DNA from: Cyclaneusma minus
Taxonomy: Eukaryota; Ascomycota; Leotiomycetes; Marthamycetales; Marthamycetaceae
NCBI GenBank assembly: GCA_037179335.1
Contig: JAKZHN010000017.1
Coordinates: forward strand, 744,001 to 808,000
Length of the DNA stretch: 64,000 bases
Direction: 5' to 3'
Position 1 is the stretch's first letter, and each line of letters starts with the position of its first letter. Below are positions 23,410 through 35,613 of the stretch, piece by piece. Below the pieces are notes generated by a model. That model had not been told where the DNA came from. It searched no databases and saw nothing but the letters and a program-made list of their open reading frames with translations. The position numbers and the translations under genes were made by a program.

Positions 23410-26400
23410 GATTAATTCCTAGCTGGGCTTTTCAGTTGTTGTATCATAAAATCATCATTGGTGCATTATCATTTGGCAGGACCAGAAAAGGAAGTTCATG
23501 CATGTCGTTTCCGGCCGTTGGCGTTCCGTTGAAGTCGCGATGTGCTCTAGACTCGCGAAGGACAAAGCTAAAATCGCGTCGCGAAATCACGTGACCTGCT
23601 AGCGCAATTTGATTTCTGATGCCCCTCACCACAACAGTCCTCACCATGAGCTCAAGTGAGATCCAAGTCGTATGTTCCAGATCACAGTCGGGATTTAAAT
23701 GTCCATTGTCCATCAACTGAACCTTCGAACGACAGATGCTTCGACTTGCGCCCGAGAGCCAACACCGGCGGTCATCCGCGCATCAAAACCAACACCTCTT
23801 CGGCCCGTTTCTCGCTCCACCAAAAGAGGGCATCTTCGCCCCTGGCTTCCGACTCGCGGGGTCCGTAGCCGGTTACACAACGTAGCACAGTTATCAGCTT
23901 GAAAACGTCTGACGTCTGTAGACACGTGTAGTAGTCCAAATATGGGCATATTATGCCGAATGCTGTCCATACATATGCACGCCGATCCTCGGCCTCGGCA
24001 AATATTGCTTTACTTTCCAAAGTGGCTGGAAAGGCATTGGTCCCCTAGTGGTCCGGAGAATGTTCCGTCGGACCGTACGACATGTACTTGAGACTCGCCA
24101 GGTCGGTAGTTGGGAGGTCACCACTGAGTGTGCATGATATGAGCCATGCTGATGGTGGAAGTTATCAAAGCAGTATGTTACAGGTATGTCCGTCTTCTAG
24201 TGTTTAAATTCGATCCTGTAAGGTAGTCGACTATCGCAGCCCCCTAGAGGACAGATCTTACTGGTACAGTTCGCTTCGGTCCTTGGAAGTGGAAGCCTTC
24301 TTGCTTGATGAGAGTCCGTCTCAAGCGATTTTCTACATCTGTATATATCTTGTCTTCATGTCCAAGGCACCAGAGGAATTTTTCAAACAGCATGGAGTCC
24401 AAAGGCATCGACATATGTAGGCAAGGAATAAATACCCCATGCAGGCCTGTGTAACCTCTCCCCCCTTCACAAACCACCTCCCCTACCACTCACCTAATCC
24501 CCTCAAAGCTCACCCAACAACTCAGTGCCAATCCGTGCTCCTCATGATCCAAGGCAAACCGTGCACCCCATTTTTGCATTCAAAAGTGCAGGTCCACAAA
24601 ATCACACTACCAGATCTCCAGATGTCAAGCCTCAAGACTTTCTGATAATGACGGATACGTACCCAAGGTACCTGTGTACATTCACGGATCAACGTGCCCT
24701 CTCGGGCACCCCATTTCTCCACCCAAACCCCACACATCCTTCAGGACATAATCTGGAGCCGTTCTGGGTCCTCTTCCCGAGAGTGGTCCTCTCCACATCT
24801 GTGTACTGGCGGGTACCCCACCCCCACAAGCATCATCGCACGTTCAACATCAATATGGAATTGATACACATGTAGAGTGCCTTGGTGGACCTCAGTGCGA
24901 TATCGAGCTTGCCAAATGCGTACATGTATTCAGTCGCTTGGAGAATAGGAATTTCTTTGGACTCGAGCGACTTGTGACTTGATTTCTACTTGGAGCTTGA
25001 TGAACTAACTTCCCATTCTTACTCGCATGGTGTCTGAGCAATATACTTTCTAGCCGGTCAATCATGGCAATGATCTTCAGAAGGCTTCCAAGCATAATTT
25101 GCTGCAGTCACCACATAGGTGACATAGCAGCTCTAGGATATTTTCCGGAAACGAGATACCGGATGTACCATATACCTCGAGTCAAAGGTTATGATTGCAC
25201 AGCTAGTCAGCGCAGACAAGACTGTGTTGATATGGAAAAGATGTACATAGACGAGTCGTTGAACTCAGATGGTAGAGATCCATCTTTTCCGAAGCAACCC
25301 GAAGAACAACGGGGTTCGGGATGCTTCATTTGTAAGGTTGTGGCTGAATCTGCAATGACATCCCTATGAGAGGATGTGGCTTGAATGCTCATATCGAACA
25401 CATTTGTGACCACTAAGCGATTCTCTATCATCTATGGCCAGCACTCGAAGATGTGGTTAGTATAATGAATTCCGAGTCCGATACATGTATTCAGAAGGGT
25501 GAAGTGTCTCAGATCGTATCTCATAAGAGGAAGACGAAAGTCAAGCAGCATTCTTTAGCAGGAAAAAAGCCCTCGCCCCTCATGAATATCAATGAGGATC
25601 TTGAGCCGCTGTTTTCATTCGTGATTCACCTTGTTCGAATGTTTGGATAGGAGCTGGCGATGATTTGATACATGTAGACGGAGGACGAAGAGGACGTCGA
25701 AACCTTGAGGCCTCTTGGGGATTTCAGAAATCGAACAATACTCCGCGAAGATATTCTGGATGCGTGCCTCACGGGCAGCTGTTCGCCATGCAAGGCTGAT
25801 TCTGATTCACCACGTCCCTAAGCGAGCACCACGCCGAACAAGTCGCCGTTTTACCTTTGCATGATATAATCGATAAAAGCAACCTCGCTCCGACAGGGGT
25901 AAGCTTGTCCTCAAAAAGCACCCAACTGACTCGCACATGGTGTCAGTATTGTTCGCCGAAGGCGATGAATAATGATGCGTTGTTGGCCTCACGGCGTCAA
26001 TGCTTTTGTTCGTCTCGAGCGTGAATCGCTTTGTCTCGTTTTGTCGAGATTTGTCGACATCGATATCATAGGCTAAGATTTGATTTGCTACGGGGCCCCG
26101 TTCGCGTTGTTATGACATGCGTCAATCTTCCCACTCTTTGAGAGGGACTGGGGGATTCCTGGGTCCATGACCTGGGTCCCCGTTGGCCAAAGCGTTTTGG
26201 GGAGCAGCGGCACCCTCGCACGGTACATGTAAAATAAAACGTTGGGGGCCATTTTTTCGAGGATGTCGGTGAATCGGTTCGCAGTTCCAGCCGGAAGAGC
26301 CGTGCGGACGGGAATAAGGCGGATGAACTCAATCTGAAGTGTGGCATAGAAGTTCCAGCCTGTCCGATAAAAGCCACGATCCCCCGGGCCAGGCAGACGT

Positions 26401-29400
26401 TGAAGTCAAAACTGACGACCCTCGAATTTAGGCAGCGTGCAGTAGTTCTGTGAAAATAGTTGCAGATCACAGCGGCAACCATGTGCAGCCACCAGCAGCA
26501 GCCACAGTGAGCAATCGAGCATCGTCGCCTGTTGTTGCGTGTTCAAGTGTCACCAAATTTCAAAACCCATTCGCGCGAATAGCCGCGTCATCTTTCTTGG
26601 CAGGGTAGCGCTGGCCTCAGTCCATCACATAAAAAGCCACATCTTTACATGTACTTTACCGCTGAATCGTCTCCTGAAATTCTGAGGGGCACTTCGAAAC
26701 TTCGCCGAAGACAATCGACGCCTCCTTTGTCAGTGGTATGAAGTCCACGATCGTGACATTCTTGCAGTCGCAAAAGGCCGGAGAATGCTCGGGGGGGGTT
26801 GAGGCAAAGGGAGCACTTCGGACGATGTGTCCTGCAGTAGTCGCGCTCGCTTCGCTGGCCCTGATGCCGGACGTGTCACGATCTGGACGCCTTGGGAAGG
26901 CCTTTCCGCTTGCTGGCTGTGTGCGGCGGGTGTGAAGACGATAACCTGAAGAGAGAAAACTTGCAGATGTCGAGAAACACGGGAAGATCTTTCTTTGCTC
27001 GCCGGTCACAGCCTTGACTCTTTCGCTTCAAGTCTGCGTCGTCCGTCGTCTGAAGACATCGAAACATGGAGCTTCAGAAGATGGTGCTGCGTCTCAAGAG
27101 CCAAAGATGAAAGGGCTCGCCGCCTGAGACGGAGAATCGTCGGCGAGTTATGTCATTCACCGCCTTGCAAATTGTAACCTGTCTGAGCCAGTCTCAAAAG
27201 AGCTGGTGGAAGTTCCCTGACAGGCTTTGGAAATGAATTGATCGAGCTGCCGAATTGTTGAGAAAACTCGCGCTATATGCGTCATTAATAAACCAATAAC
27301 TTGCAGAGGCTGACGATATTATTGAGAAAGTGGCCAACACACGTGGACGAAGGAAACCCGCACTGCTATCTGATACGGTTATCGTTGATGGCCCCCCAAG
27401 GATTGTGAGTTTGTAACCAGTTTCAGTAGTTTGGCAAAAGGGGAAAAAAGGGATGCAAGTCAGTTCAAGGAAAAAATATCAAATCGAGATAGAAAAAGAA
27501 AAAAAAAACACTGCAAATAAAAGGGGCCTTTGGATATAAAAAAATACAATAAAAGGCAGAAGCGACTCGAACTAAATATCGGTGGTGACTGGGGGCTTTT
27601 GTATAAAGGTCTTTCCAATACAATCGAGGCGGTTGAACATGGACGTGCAAACCTTGCCGGCCTTCCCTCAGTCCTGGGGTTTCAATGCACGCCGCGGGCA
27701 ATCCTGGCACAGTGCAGTGTTGCATTGAAGTTGGGTGCTGTCCAGTGGCAGACCCTTTTCTATTGTTTTCATGTTGGAGTTGAACACTGTATAGTCGAGT
27801 CCTCCCCGTGTCTCGTGCATGAGTCGTCCTGTGCACCCGTCTTTATGGCTTCACAACAGCTGGCACACCACATCCGGCTCGACTGGACGGCATCCGCGTG
27901 CAGCAGGGATGGCAGCTTCTTTCTTGCAGCTGCACGCGCGACTCGCTCAGGGCCGGCGCGCTGCTGTAAATGCAGCAGTCTGTGCCAGCAGGAGGTGCCG
28001 TTTTGGGTAAGCCGCGCCGCCGCATTGGTGCAATACGACACTATGTGGTACCGGCCACACACACGGCGCCACCCATGGCTTGCATCGTGAATTCGTGATG
28101 GTGGTTGCGTGGTGAGGCGGCACGGCCAAGATCGCAATCAAAAGGCTGGCTCACAGGTTGGACTCGGGGCGGCTAGGACAGCAACGACCAGACTGTCGGC
28201 TGCAGGCTGGGGAGAAAAGTGGTCTGTCCCGAGTGGGTGGTGTCTCTGCCTGTGAGACGTCGACCCACCCTCGAGGCTGTCACTTCATTGCGGATGTGGT
28301 GGCCCTCGAATACCGCTTGGCCCTCGCTGCGCCGGGTTCCGAGTCAGGCGTAGGCGGTGTGCTTGGTCGCTCTGATATCACGACTCTCTCGTGCCCGGCG
28401 CCAACTCCGCTGCGTCAGGCTGCATCACTTGCCAACATGGCAGCAGGCCAGCGCTTGAATCGAGGCGGCCATGAAAGAGTCTTCGTCTGCAGACGCTGTA
28501 GCAAGCTGCGAGTCTCCTGGGCCTCGCTTCCTCTTCGGCCAGTGGCAGGGGCGGGCTAGTGCTTGAGGTCGTCGAGGGACAGAGGCGGCGAGGTGGGCGC
28601 GGTTGTTATTATGTAGTCGATACTGATAAAATATACATGTATGGTGAGTGGTGAAGCCACAGCCGCCGGGCCTCATGTGTCGCTGGAGGCAGCCTGCAGT
28701 GCACGCCACCACCTGTCACACGGCCGTTGGAGGGAGAATAATATTATCTATTTTTCTGCTCTCCATTCGCGGGCCCCCGAATCGAAGAATTCAATTGTTC
28801 ATGTTCCCTTCAATCAATTCTCTGCCAGCCGCGCACAGGCCTTTGTGTGGCATCCCGGCAGGCGCTCCCCTGCTCCCGCCTGTCAATCCTTCCCTCTTGC
28901 ACCCGTTCTGCCCGCCGAGCCTTTCCCTCTGGGTTAGGCGCAAGAGGCACTTTCCAACGTCTGCAGAGGCCGGAGACAGCCGTGCCTGTTTGGGAGAGCC
29001 CTGCTGCCAGATTCGACCATCTCGTGGGTTTGGCCCCTTTCCTAGATAGTCAATTTCAAGGGCCCTTCCTCTCCCCGTTCGGCCCGTACAGTGACCAGCA
29101 GAGCGTTGCGCTGCTTAAAGCGGCATCTTGACTTTTTGCTCTGTCTAGAAGGCATGCGGATGTCCTCGACTCTCTTTTTTTCTTCCTACGCGTTCTTCCT
29201 CTGTGACCTCTCGTCTCTTTGTCCGCCGAAGCTGTCCAGCCTGACCAATCTCTGCGATCCTGAGCGTCTGAAGTCGACTATCAAAACCAGAGCAGAAGGA
29301 GCAAGAGACGTGCCTGCAGGCCAATCGCAGCTCCCCATCCCCACCTGCCTATATATTCGCGGCTGCGCTGTCTCCACTATTCTCTGTGTCTCTCGAGCCT

Positions 29401-29721
29401 CGACACGACCGCGCGACAACTTCTTCACAGACACGACCGCTATCTTCTCAACCTCGCCCAACCTGAGCTGCGCCGCCGGCACGCGTGGAGGCGCCCAGAA
29501 AAGCTTGGTCCCGGCGAAGCTCGTCTTCCCGAACCTCGGAGGCCTCGCGGACGTGGAAAAGGAAAAAAGAAAGTCGCGGGGTTGCTTGGACGTGGAGAAA
29601 AACACGCAAGGAAGTGCAACGTCACGAAGCGCAAAAGTGAGGCCCGCAAGTGCTGCTCGAATGATTTCGTCAAGTCAACTACGCCCATCAGATATCGCGC
29701 GCCAGACCTTCCATTGTTGTC
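23410..29721. other. 6.3-kb gene-poor region upstream of a regulator
   Basis: No frame here has a recognisable domain or convincing splice structure. Six copies of TACATGTA lie at 24,921, 25,482, 25,669, 26,224, 26,646 and 28,634. The last 0.6 kb is C/T-rich and likely the 5' leader of the regulator that follows. Very long upstream regions are common for fungal developmental regulators, so I read part of this as promoter. Small or non-coding genes cannot be excluded. Confidence 0.45.
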
Positions 29722-32700
29722 ATGGATAACTACCAGCCCAATTCCATGAACTCCACCGCTGCTTCGCACCAGTACCACTCCAACCTGCCGGGAATCGCGC
29801 CTTCGCAACTCCAGCAAAACCTCCCGCCTCACACCTTGCCGCCATTGCAGAATGCCGCCGTCAGTCTCTACGGCGGGAGTGCTCAGCAGAGTCCGAGGAA
29901 CCAAAACACCGCTGGATCCGCTGCCTACTCGCAGATGGGCAACCAAGCACAGCGGGGGAATTACGGGATGCAGCAGCCGATGAGGGACATGCAAAGCAAT
30001 CCGTATGCTCAGTCCAACCAGCACTTCAGTGGCTCCAGCTCCATGCTGCCGCAGTCGTCTGTAGCAATGTCTCATGCGCAGCCCATTGCACCGGCGCCAG
30101 CCCAGAGCCGACTTCCTCCTGTTCCCCTGAGACCTATGCCTTCGGGCGGACTTCAGATGCAGTCACCACTGAACCCTCCGTATGGCCACTCGCAAATGAT
30201 GTCCCACCAGTCTCCAATGATGCAGGAGCCCGAGCATTTGACACATGTTGTTGGGTCGCAAGGTCGACGAGGTATTCTGCCGAGTGCTCCAGGACGCCCA
30301 GCTGTGACGGCAACTGGCACTGGCTCAGGCAAGAATGCTGTGGTTCCGGTCAAAGATGCCGATGGCAAGTTTCCTTGCCCTCATTGCACAAAGACTTATC
30401 TGCATGCGAAACATCTCAAGCGCCATCTGCTCAGACGTAAGTTAGCCCTCACAAACTGCGGACTTGCAGCTGATTCAGTGTAGACACGGGTGATCGACCA
30501 TACGCTTGTCCTCTCTGCCGGGACACCTTTTCGCGCAGTGACATTCTGAAGCGCCATTTCCAGAAGTGCTCGATCCGCCGTGGCAACCCAACTGGAGCTA
30601 GCCATTTGTCTCATGCCCAAGGTCACCTGAAGAAAAACCAGCAGGCAATGCAGAAGAATGCCCCAGGTGATGCCAGTGGTATGAACAACATGTCAAGCGA
30701 GCCATCGATCAACCATTTTGGCATCAATGTGGACGGGCGCATGCCTGATGCCGTCTCAAACTTGACGGCTGAGCAGATCGCAGAACAGGAGAGACAAGCG
30801 AGCCTGAAGAGAATGAGCGTCGGTGGAGGTCGTGACCAAAGAAGCATGACGGGACCCGGGCCTGGTGGCTCGAGCAGAGCTAGCTTTGACCAGAACTACG
30901 GCAACGAGATGTCTGGTTCCATGAACCCACAGCTCTCCCAGTTCCACATGCAGAACAGCCAAAGTGGGTCAACCTATGGACAGAATTATGACTTCGGCTC
31001 TCACAATAATGGTCTTCCTCAGCAGGGCAGTGGTAATGCGCAAACATCGTCGAATGGTCGAGCCTCGATGCCCATGTTTGCTGGGAATGGCTCGACCCAG
31101 CAACCCGGCGTCGACTGGTCCCAGGTTTTCCAGCCGAACGGACAGGACGGTTTCATGACGCAGTTCAATTCGCATATCGCCCAGCCCCAAGTTCAAATCA
31201 AGACCGAATTCAAGACCGAACCTGGTCTCAACAACTCAAACGACACCACACTCTTTACTGGCATGTATCCCACTGCTGTTCCCACTGCAGGTGTGGGCAA
31301 TATCTCCGGATTCCCCCACTGGAATCAAAACACTACCCATGGCAATCCATACCAATACGTTTCCAACCAACTACTCAACTTCTGCTTTCCCCCAGGATCT
31401 CACGTCCAGCACAGCGAGACGCGCAACTGTCTTCAGCCAGACAGCATCCGACACTTTCTCGAACTGTACACCAACTTCCAAGGCCACTTCCCAATCATTC
31501 ACATGTCCTCGTTCCGCGTCACGGAAACTTACGGAGGCTTAATCATGGCGATGATTACCATTGGTGCTGTATATTCGGGAAGAGTAGACCATACGCAAAC
31601 GCGACACTTGATGGAACTTGCCAAGGCCTCTGTAGAGAGGAATTCCCGTGTCTACGCTCTCATCTCTAGCGACACCAAAGACAACACGACGATTGGTGGT
31701 GGCAGCAAGTCTGATTTGGAAGAGATGCAAGCCATTTTCCTTCTACAGATTGTGTTCTTGTGGCATGGCACTCCTGTTCAGCGCGAGAATGCGCGCCGCA
31801 ACTTCCCTAGCCTCATTGCATTGGTACGGAAATTTGGCTTGACACATCCTGTCAAGACGTCTTCTCTTTGCAGCGAGCTACACCAACCCGAGTTCAACAT
31901 GGAGCAATTCAATGTTGCGGACTTTGACTGGACTGCCTGGATTGAACAAGAAAAGCGAACACGCCTTGTCTTCACGATTTTCTTGGTCGATTGCGCCATG
32001 GTCCTTTACTTCAACATGGCGCCAAATTTCGGAGATCCCTACGAAATATGTTTATCCCTCCCAGCAGACGACGCTGCTTGGGACGCTAAGAACTCTTCCG
32101 ACTGCGCTGATGCCCTTGGCTTGCACGGTCCCACTGCTGCTCGTGACAGGAATACAGAAGGAAGTCGCCGAGCCAGACAACCAGAGTTTCATACTGCCCT
32201 GAAGACACTGATGAGCGGCTACGAGCTCCAGCCTGGATCTACGAATGTGTACTCGAAGTTCGTTCTGATTCATGCTCTGCATGTTCAAGTCTGGAACTTG
32301 CAGAGACAACAGTTCATAGACCCCACTGGAACTCCCCAAGGAATGCTCCTCGCGAGTGCAGCAGGTACTCCCATAGCACAGAACGACTGGGTCTCTAGAG
32401 CTGGCGATGCTGGTAGCAGCGGTACACCAAGCACAAATACTAGTGGACGCGCAACTCCTGTCGATCTCGGCATCCAAGGTGCCTCTCCGATGATCCAGCA
32501 GATGGCCAGGAACATCAACGTTGCGCTTGACAAATTCAAGAAAGCCTGGGATGAGGACATGATGTTACAATACCCTCCCGCCGCCGGCAACTACAAGCGG
32601 TTTGGCTTCATCCGAGATGGCGTTCACTTCTACTGGCTTGCCAAATATCTTTTGAGGAACAGTCGGGCGTCGGATCATCAGGGTGCTCCAGACCAGCGCA

Positions 32701-32897
32701 TGACATATGTGATGCATCTCCTGAAGTCTGTGCGCAATTGGGTAGTCTCGGACAGTGCCAAGAGGGGAGAGGATCTGGGCTCAATCAGCGACATTGACAA
32801 GGAGTATGGCTTCAACGACTTGACTCTGGACATGGCACAGCTGTTCAAGCCAATCAACCAGCAGACCGATTCTCCTGTCACTGGTGTCGCTGTGTAA
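29722..32897 (+). CDS. Transcription factor, two zinc fingers plus Fungal_trans domain
   Basis: A 1042-residue putative regulator in two exons, 29,722-30,436 and 30,484-32,897; the intron interrupts the first finger at its last histidine. The N-terminal 215 residues are Gln, Ser, Pro and Met-rich. Finger 1 (CPHCTKTYLHAKHLKRH) is near residues 217-239 and finger 2 (CPLCRDTFSRSDILKRH then FQKC) near 245-267; the last ligand of finger 2 is Cys, making it C2HC. A second low-complexity region follows. From about residue 540 a fungal-specific transcription factor domain begins (SIRHFLELYTNFQGHFPIIH, then SGRVDHTQTRHLMELAKAS). The layout is that of Klf1-like fungal proteins, but I do not assign a named orthologue. 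Nuclear by inference. Targets unknown. Confidence 0.88.
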
Positions 32898-34299
32898 GCG
32901 AGATCTCTCCATGATACGCCTTATGTCGCTACTCCGAATTCATGCACGCAAAGACTCGAGACTCGCATTCTGGTCCCTTTCACGTCTACGAAAAGTTTTT
33001 TGTTCCCATCCCTCTCCTAGTCTCAATCATGGCATCTTTCATTGCATTGCATCGGCGGCGGCGAAGAGCATTTGATTCATTTGGACTCGCAAGTCTCGCA
33101 TTTCCTGGTGCCGGAGTTTTCCTTAGAACGGGCGGGCATGCTTCCAAGTTCAGCGCACATGCAAACGACACAGTTCAAACGAATTCGAAAAGAGCAAAGA
33201 AAAACACAAATGGTTTCCACAACACTATAGACAAGCCCTGCGCATCGATAGAGAAAATATTTTCCGACGAGGGGGAGGAGTAGTTCGTACGGCCGACAAG
33301 CATCGTTTTCTGCTGCGCTTCTCGCTGCGCAGTCGTCGTCCACATTTGCATTGGCCAGGCGCGCGCGCGTCGCATTTTCTTGTGGCATATTCTGTTGTTG
33401 CTGACTGACTTGATGATCTTTGGGGGCATTTGTTAAAAATGGGCATGAGTTGGCGATTGCTGCATATAAGGCGGTGTTCTTGGGGTTGTTGAGGGATTGT
33501 GTTGTGTGTGGGTGCCTTTTTCCAGCGTGGGGGGCTGTACATAGACTGGAGGTTTTGTGGATGTACCGAGGTGCGAGTACTTGAGCTGGAGATAGGAATT
33601 GAATTGGCTGCTGGCCGAAGACTGCTGTGTTGTTTGTTCTCTCTTGTGATTGTGTGAGTGAGGTTGTGTTGATGAATGCCTCTGACATTGTGTTTTCATG
33701 ACTCCTGTTTGAGAACTTGTGTTTTGACACTTGACAAACCTTCTACTTTCAGCTGTACTTTGACGTTTCGACATGCCCACATGAATATGCTACAAGCCTT
33801 CGACGGTGACCTTTCAAGCCTCAAGTTCTCGTAGGCGGCGAACCTGGGAGATTTCAGAGTAGATAGATGGTGGGGACGCATGGTCGAAGCATCCGTCGTT
33901 GGAGGTTCTACATGTACCTGATGTTTGTTATGTCCCATTTCGACAACTGGAACGATTTTGACCTCGCATTCTTGCATCTCAAACTCGGCCCGCTCCCGCT
34001 ACGAAACGCGGAATTCAAGAGCAAGCAAGTGTAGCCGTTCCATTACATGTATTGCACATCCGTGCTGTGCTGCATCAAAATCGAGGACCATCAGATCCTC
34101 GCACGCGGTCAAAGCTTATTCAGACCCGCCGATAACGCGCTCTCACGTGCCGATAAGCCGCTTGCTGCCTGTCCAGGCACACCGAGATTACGGCACGGCG
34201 AAGAAGCTCGCAACGCATCCGAAAAAAGGTCCAGAGCAAGAGCAACAACTCCAGAAGGCCGACTTAGAAGCACGACTCCATTGCGCGCCGCCCACCATC
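32898..34299. other. Spacer between the regulator and MRPL4
   Basis: Contains the 3' flank of the regulator and the promoter of MRPL4. Overlapping frames on both strands are low in complexity and not supported. TACATGTA occurs at 33,909 and 34,044, the latter 0.25 kb upstream of the MRPL4 start. Confidence 0.5.
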
Positions 34300-35146
34300 A
34301 TGGCAGCAACACAGAGCATGCGCCTGCGCCCGGCGCTGAAGCTCGCATCATCGCCATTCTTCGCTGCCGCCGAAGTCCCACCCTCCTACCTCGCGCCCTC
34401 TCTGTTCTACAGCAAACGTTCGTCTTTCAGCACCACCACCCACCTCTCAATCCGCAAAACCCGCGACAACAACCCGCGACGCGGCGAATCGACAATCCGC
34501 CGCACCGGTCCCGCAGAAGCTCTCGAAATGTCCAAGTACCCACTCCCCGTGCCCGCCGCCCGGCCAGAACGCAAAATCGAGGTCGACCCTGATCACGGCT
34601 TGTGGGAGTTTTTTCACTCGAAGGAGAAGCCGTTCGCAACGCCGGAAGAAGATTTTGCCCATGGACGCGCTTGGGTGGCGGGGGAGCTGAGGGGGAAGAG
34701 TTGGGAGGATTTGCATGCGCTTTGGTGGGTTTGTGTGAAGGAGAGGAATCGCTTGGCGACGGAACAGTGGGAGAGGGAGAGGTTGGAGGTGGGCTATGGG
34801 GAGCATGAGGCTGAGGAGAGGGATGGTGTTGTGAGTTGGCATTTTCTGGTCGTCTGAGAGATGAGTTGCTAATGCAGGGAAATTGCAGATTAGGAAGACG
34901 CAGAGGGCTATTAAGCATGTGCTGACGGAGAGATGGTATGCTTGGGAGGAGGCGAGAAAGCTGGCGAAGGATGATCCGGAGATTGATACGGAGGATGGAA
35001 GGATGGTGTATAAGTTGAATGCTCTGGAAGAGGATGTCTTGGAAGAGGAGGGTGTGTCAAAGGCGCAGGCGGAGGGTATCCAGACGCTGGATGGAGTTCA
35101 CATTGTGGAGCCAAGACCAGATGCGAGACCTTCGCCTGCACCATGA
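34300..35146 (+). CDS. MRPL4: Mitochondrial large-subunit ribosomal protein uL29m
   Basis: A 262-residue MRP-L47/uL29m family protein of the mitochondrial 54S subunit, two exons 34,300-34,830 and 34,889-35,146 (GTGAGT donor, TTGCAG acceptor, phase 0). The first ~45 residues are basic and hydroxylated, fitting a matrix presequence. The family core GRAWVAGELRGKSWEDLH, then LWWVCVKERNRLATE, spans residues 125-160. The second exon supplies the helical IRKTQRAIKHVLTERWYAW segment. An in-frame open stretch extends upstream to 33,925, but the ATG at 34,300 sits in a good CACCATCATGG context and starts the presequence. Codon use changes from C-rich to G-rich third positions within exon 1, which I cannot explain. 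Confidence 0.9.
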
Positions 35147-35613
35147 GCAATTGGCTTGGTGAGAGTTGAGGGAATTGTACGTTGATATGAAATCGCATAC
35201 AGACTAAGCCTGTTTGAAAAAGTCTCTACTGCCCTAAGCCCCTTAATCAGCAGCAATATCCCCAATTATTTGGAGAGTTCCCAATCACTTGGAAGATTTC
35301 TAGTAATTTAATTTGATATTTTCTCGCACTTCGTATTCTCGGTCGAGACAGTTCGAAAAGCCATGAGGCTGGCCCATGTGAGCACCTATTTCGATTAGGG
35401 GGTTCGTAGATGACGGTCTAGCCAATGGCAGAGCCGCTTGGTCTGGGCGGCGGCAATGCCCCACCTTGAACACACCGATAATCTCAGTACTCCTGCTTCA
35501 CCTCAGCCTTTGCCTTCCATAAACCGCTGCTCAATCAACAACCAAAGCCCTCGCAGCGAGCCTGATCTCTTCGCCACTGCTAATCTTGCTCACTGTATCA
35601 TACGCCAGCAATC
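35147..35613. other. Short spacer with promoter of the Rab GDI gene
   Basis: Holds the MRPL4 3' flank, an AT-rich patch at 35,258-35,320 (CCCAATTATTTGGAGAGTTCC and CCCAATCACTTGGAAGATTTC) related to the dispersed ATTCC repeats, and a C-rich leader before 35,614. Confidence 0.5.

Noticed and set aside
29091..29729. 212-codon frame just upstream of the C2H2/Fungal_trans gene
   Set aside because: Overlaps the regulator start in another frame, lacks domains and is C/T-rich as a leader would be.
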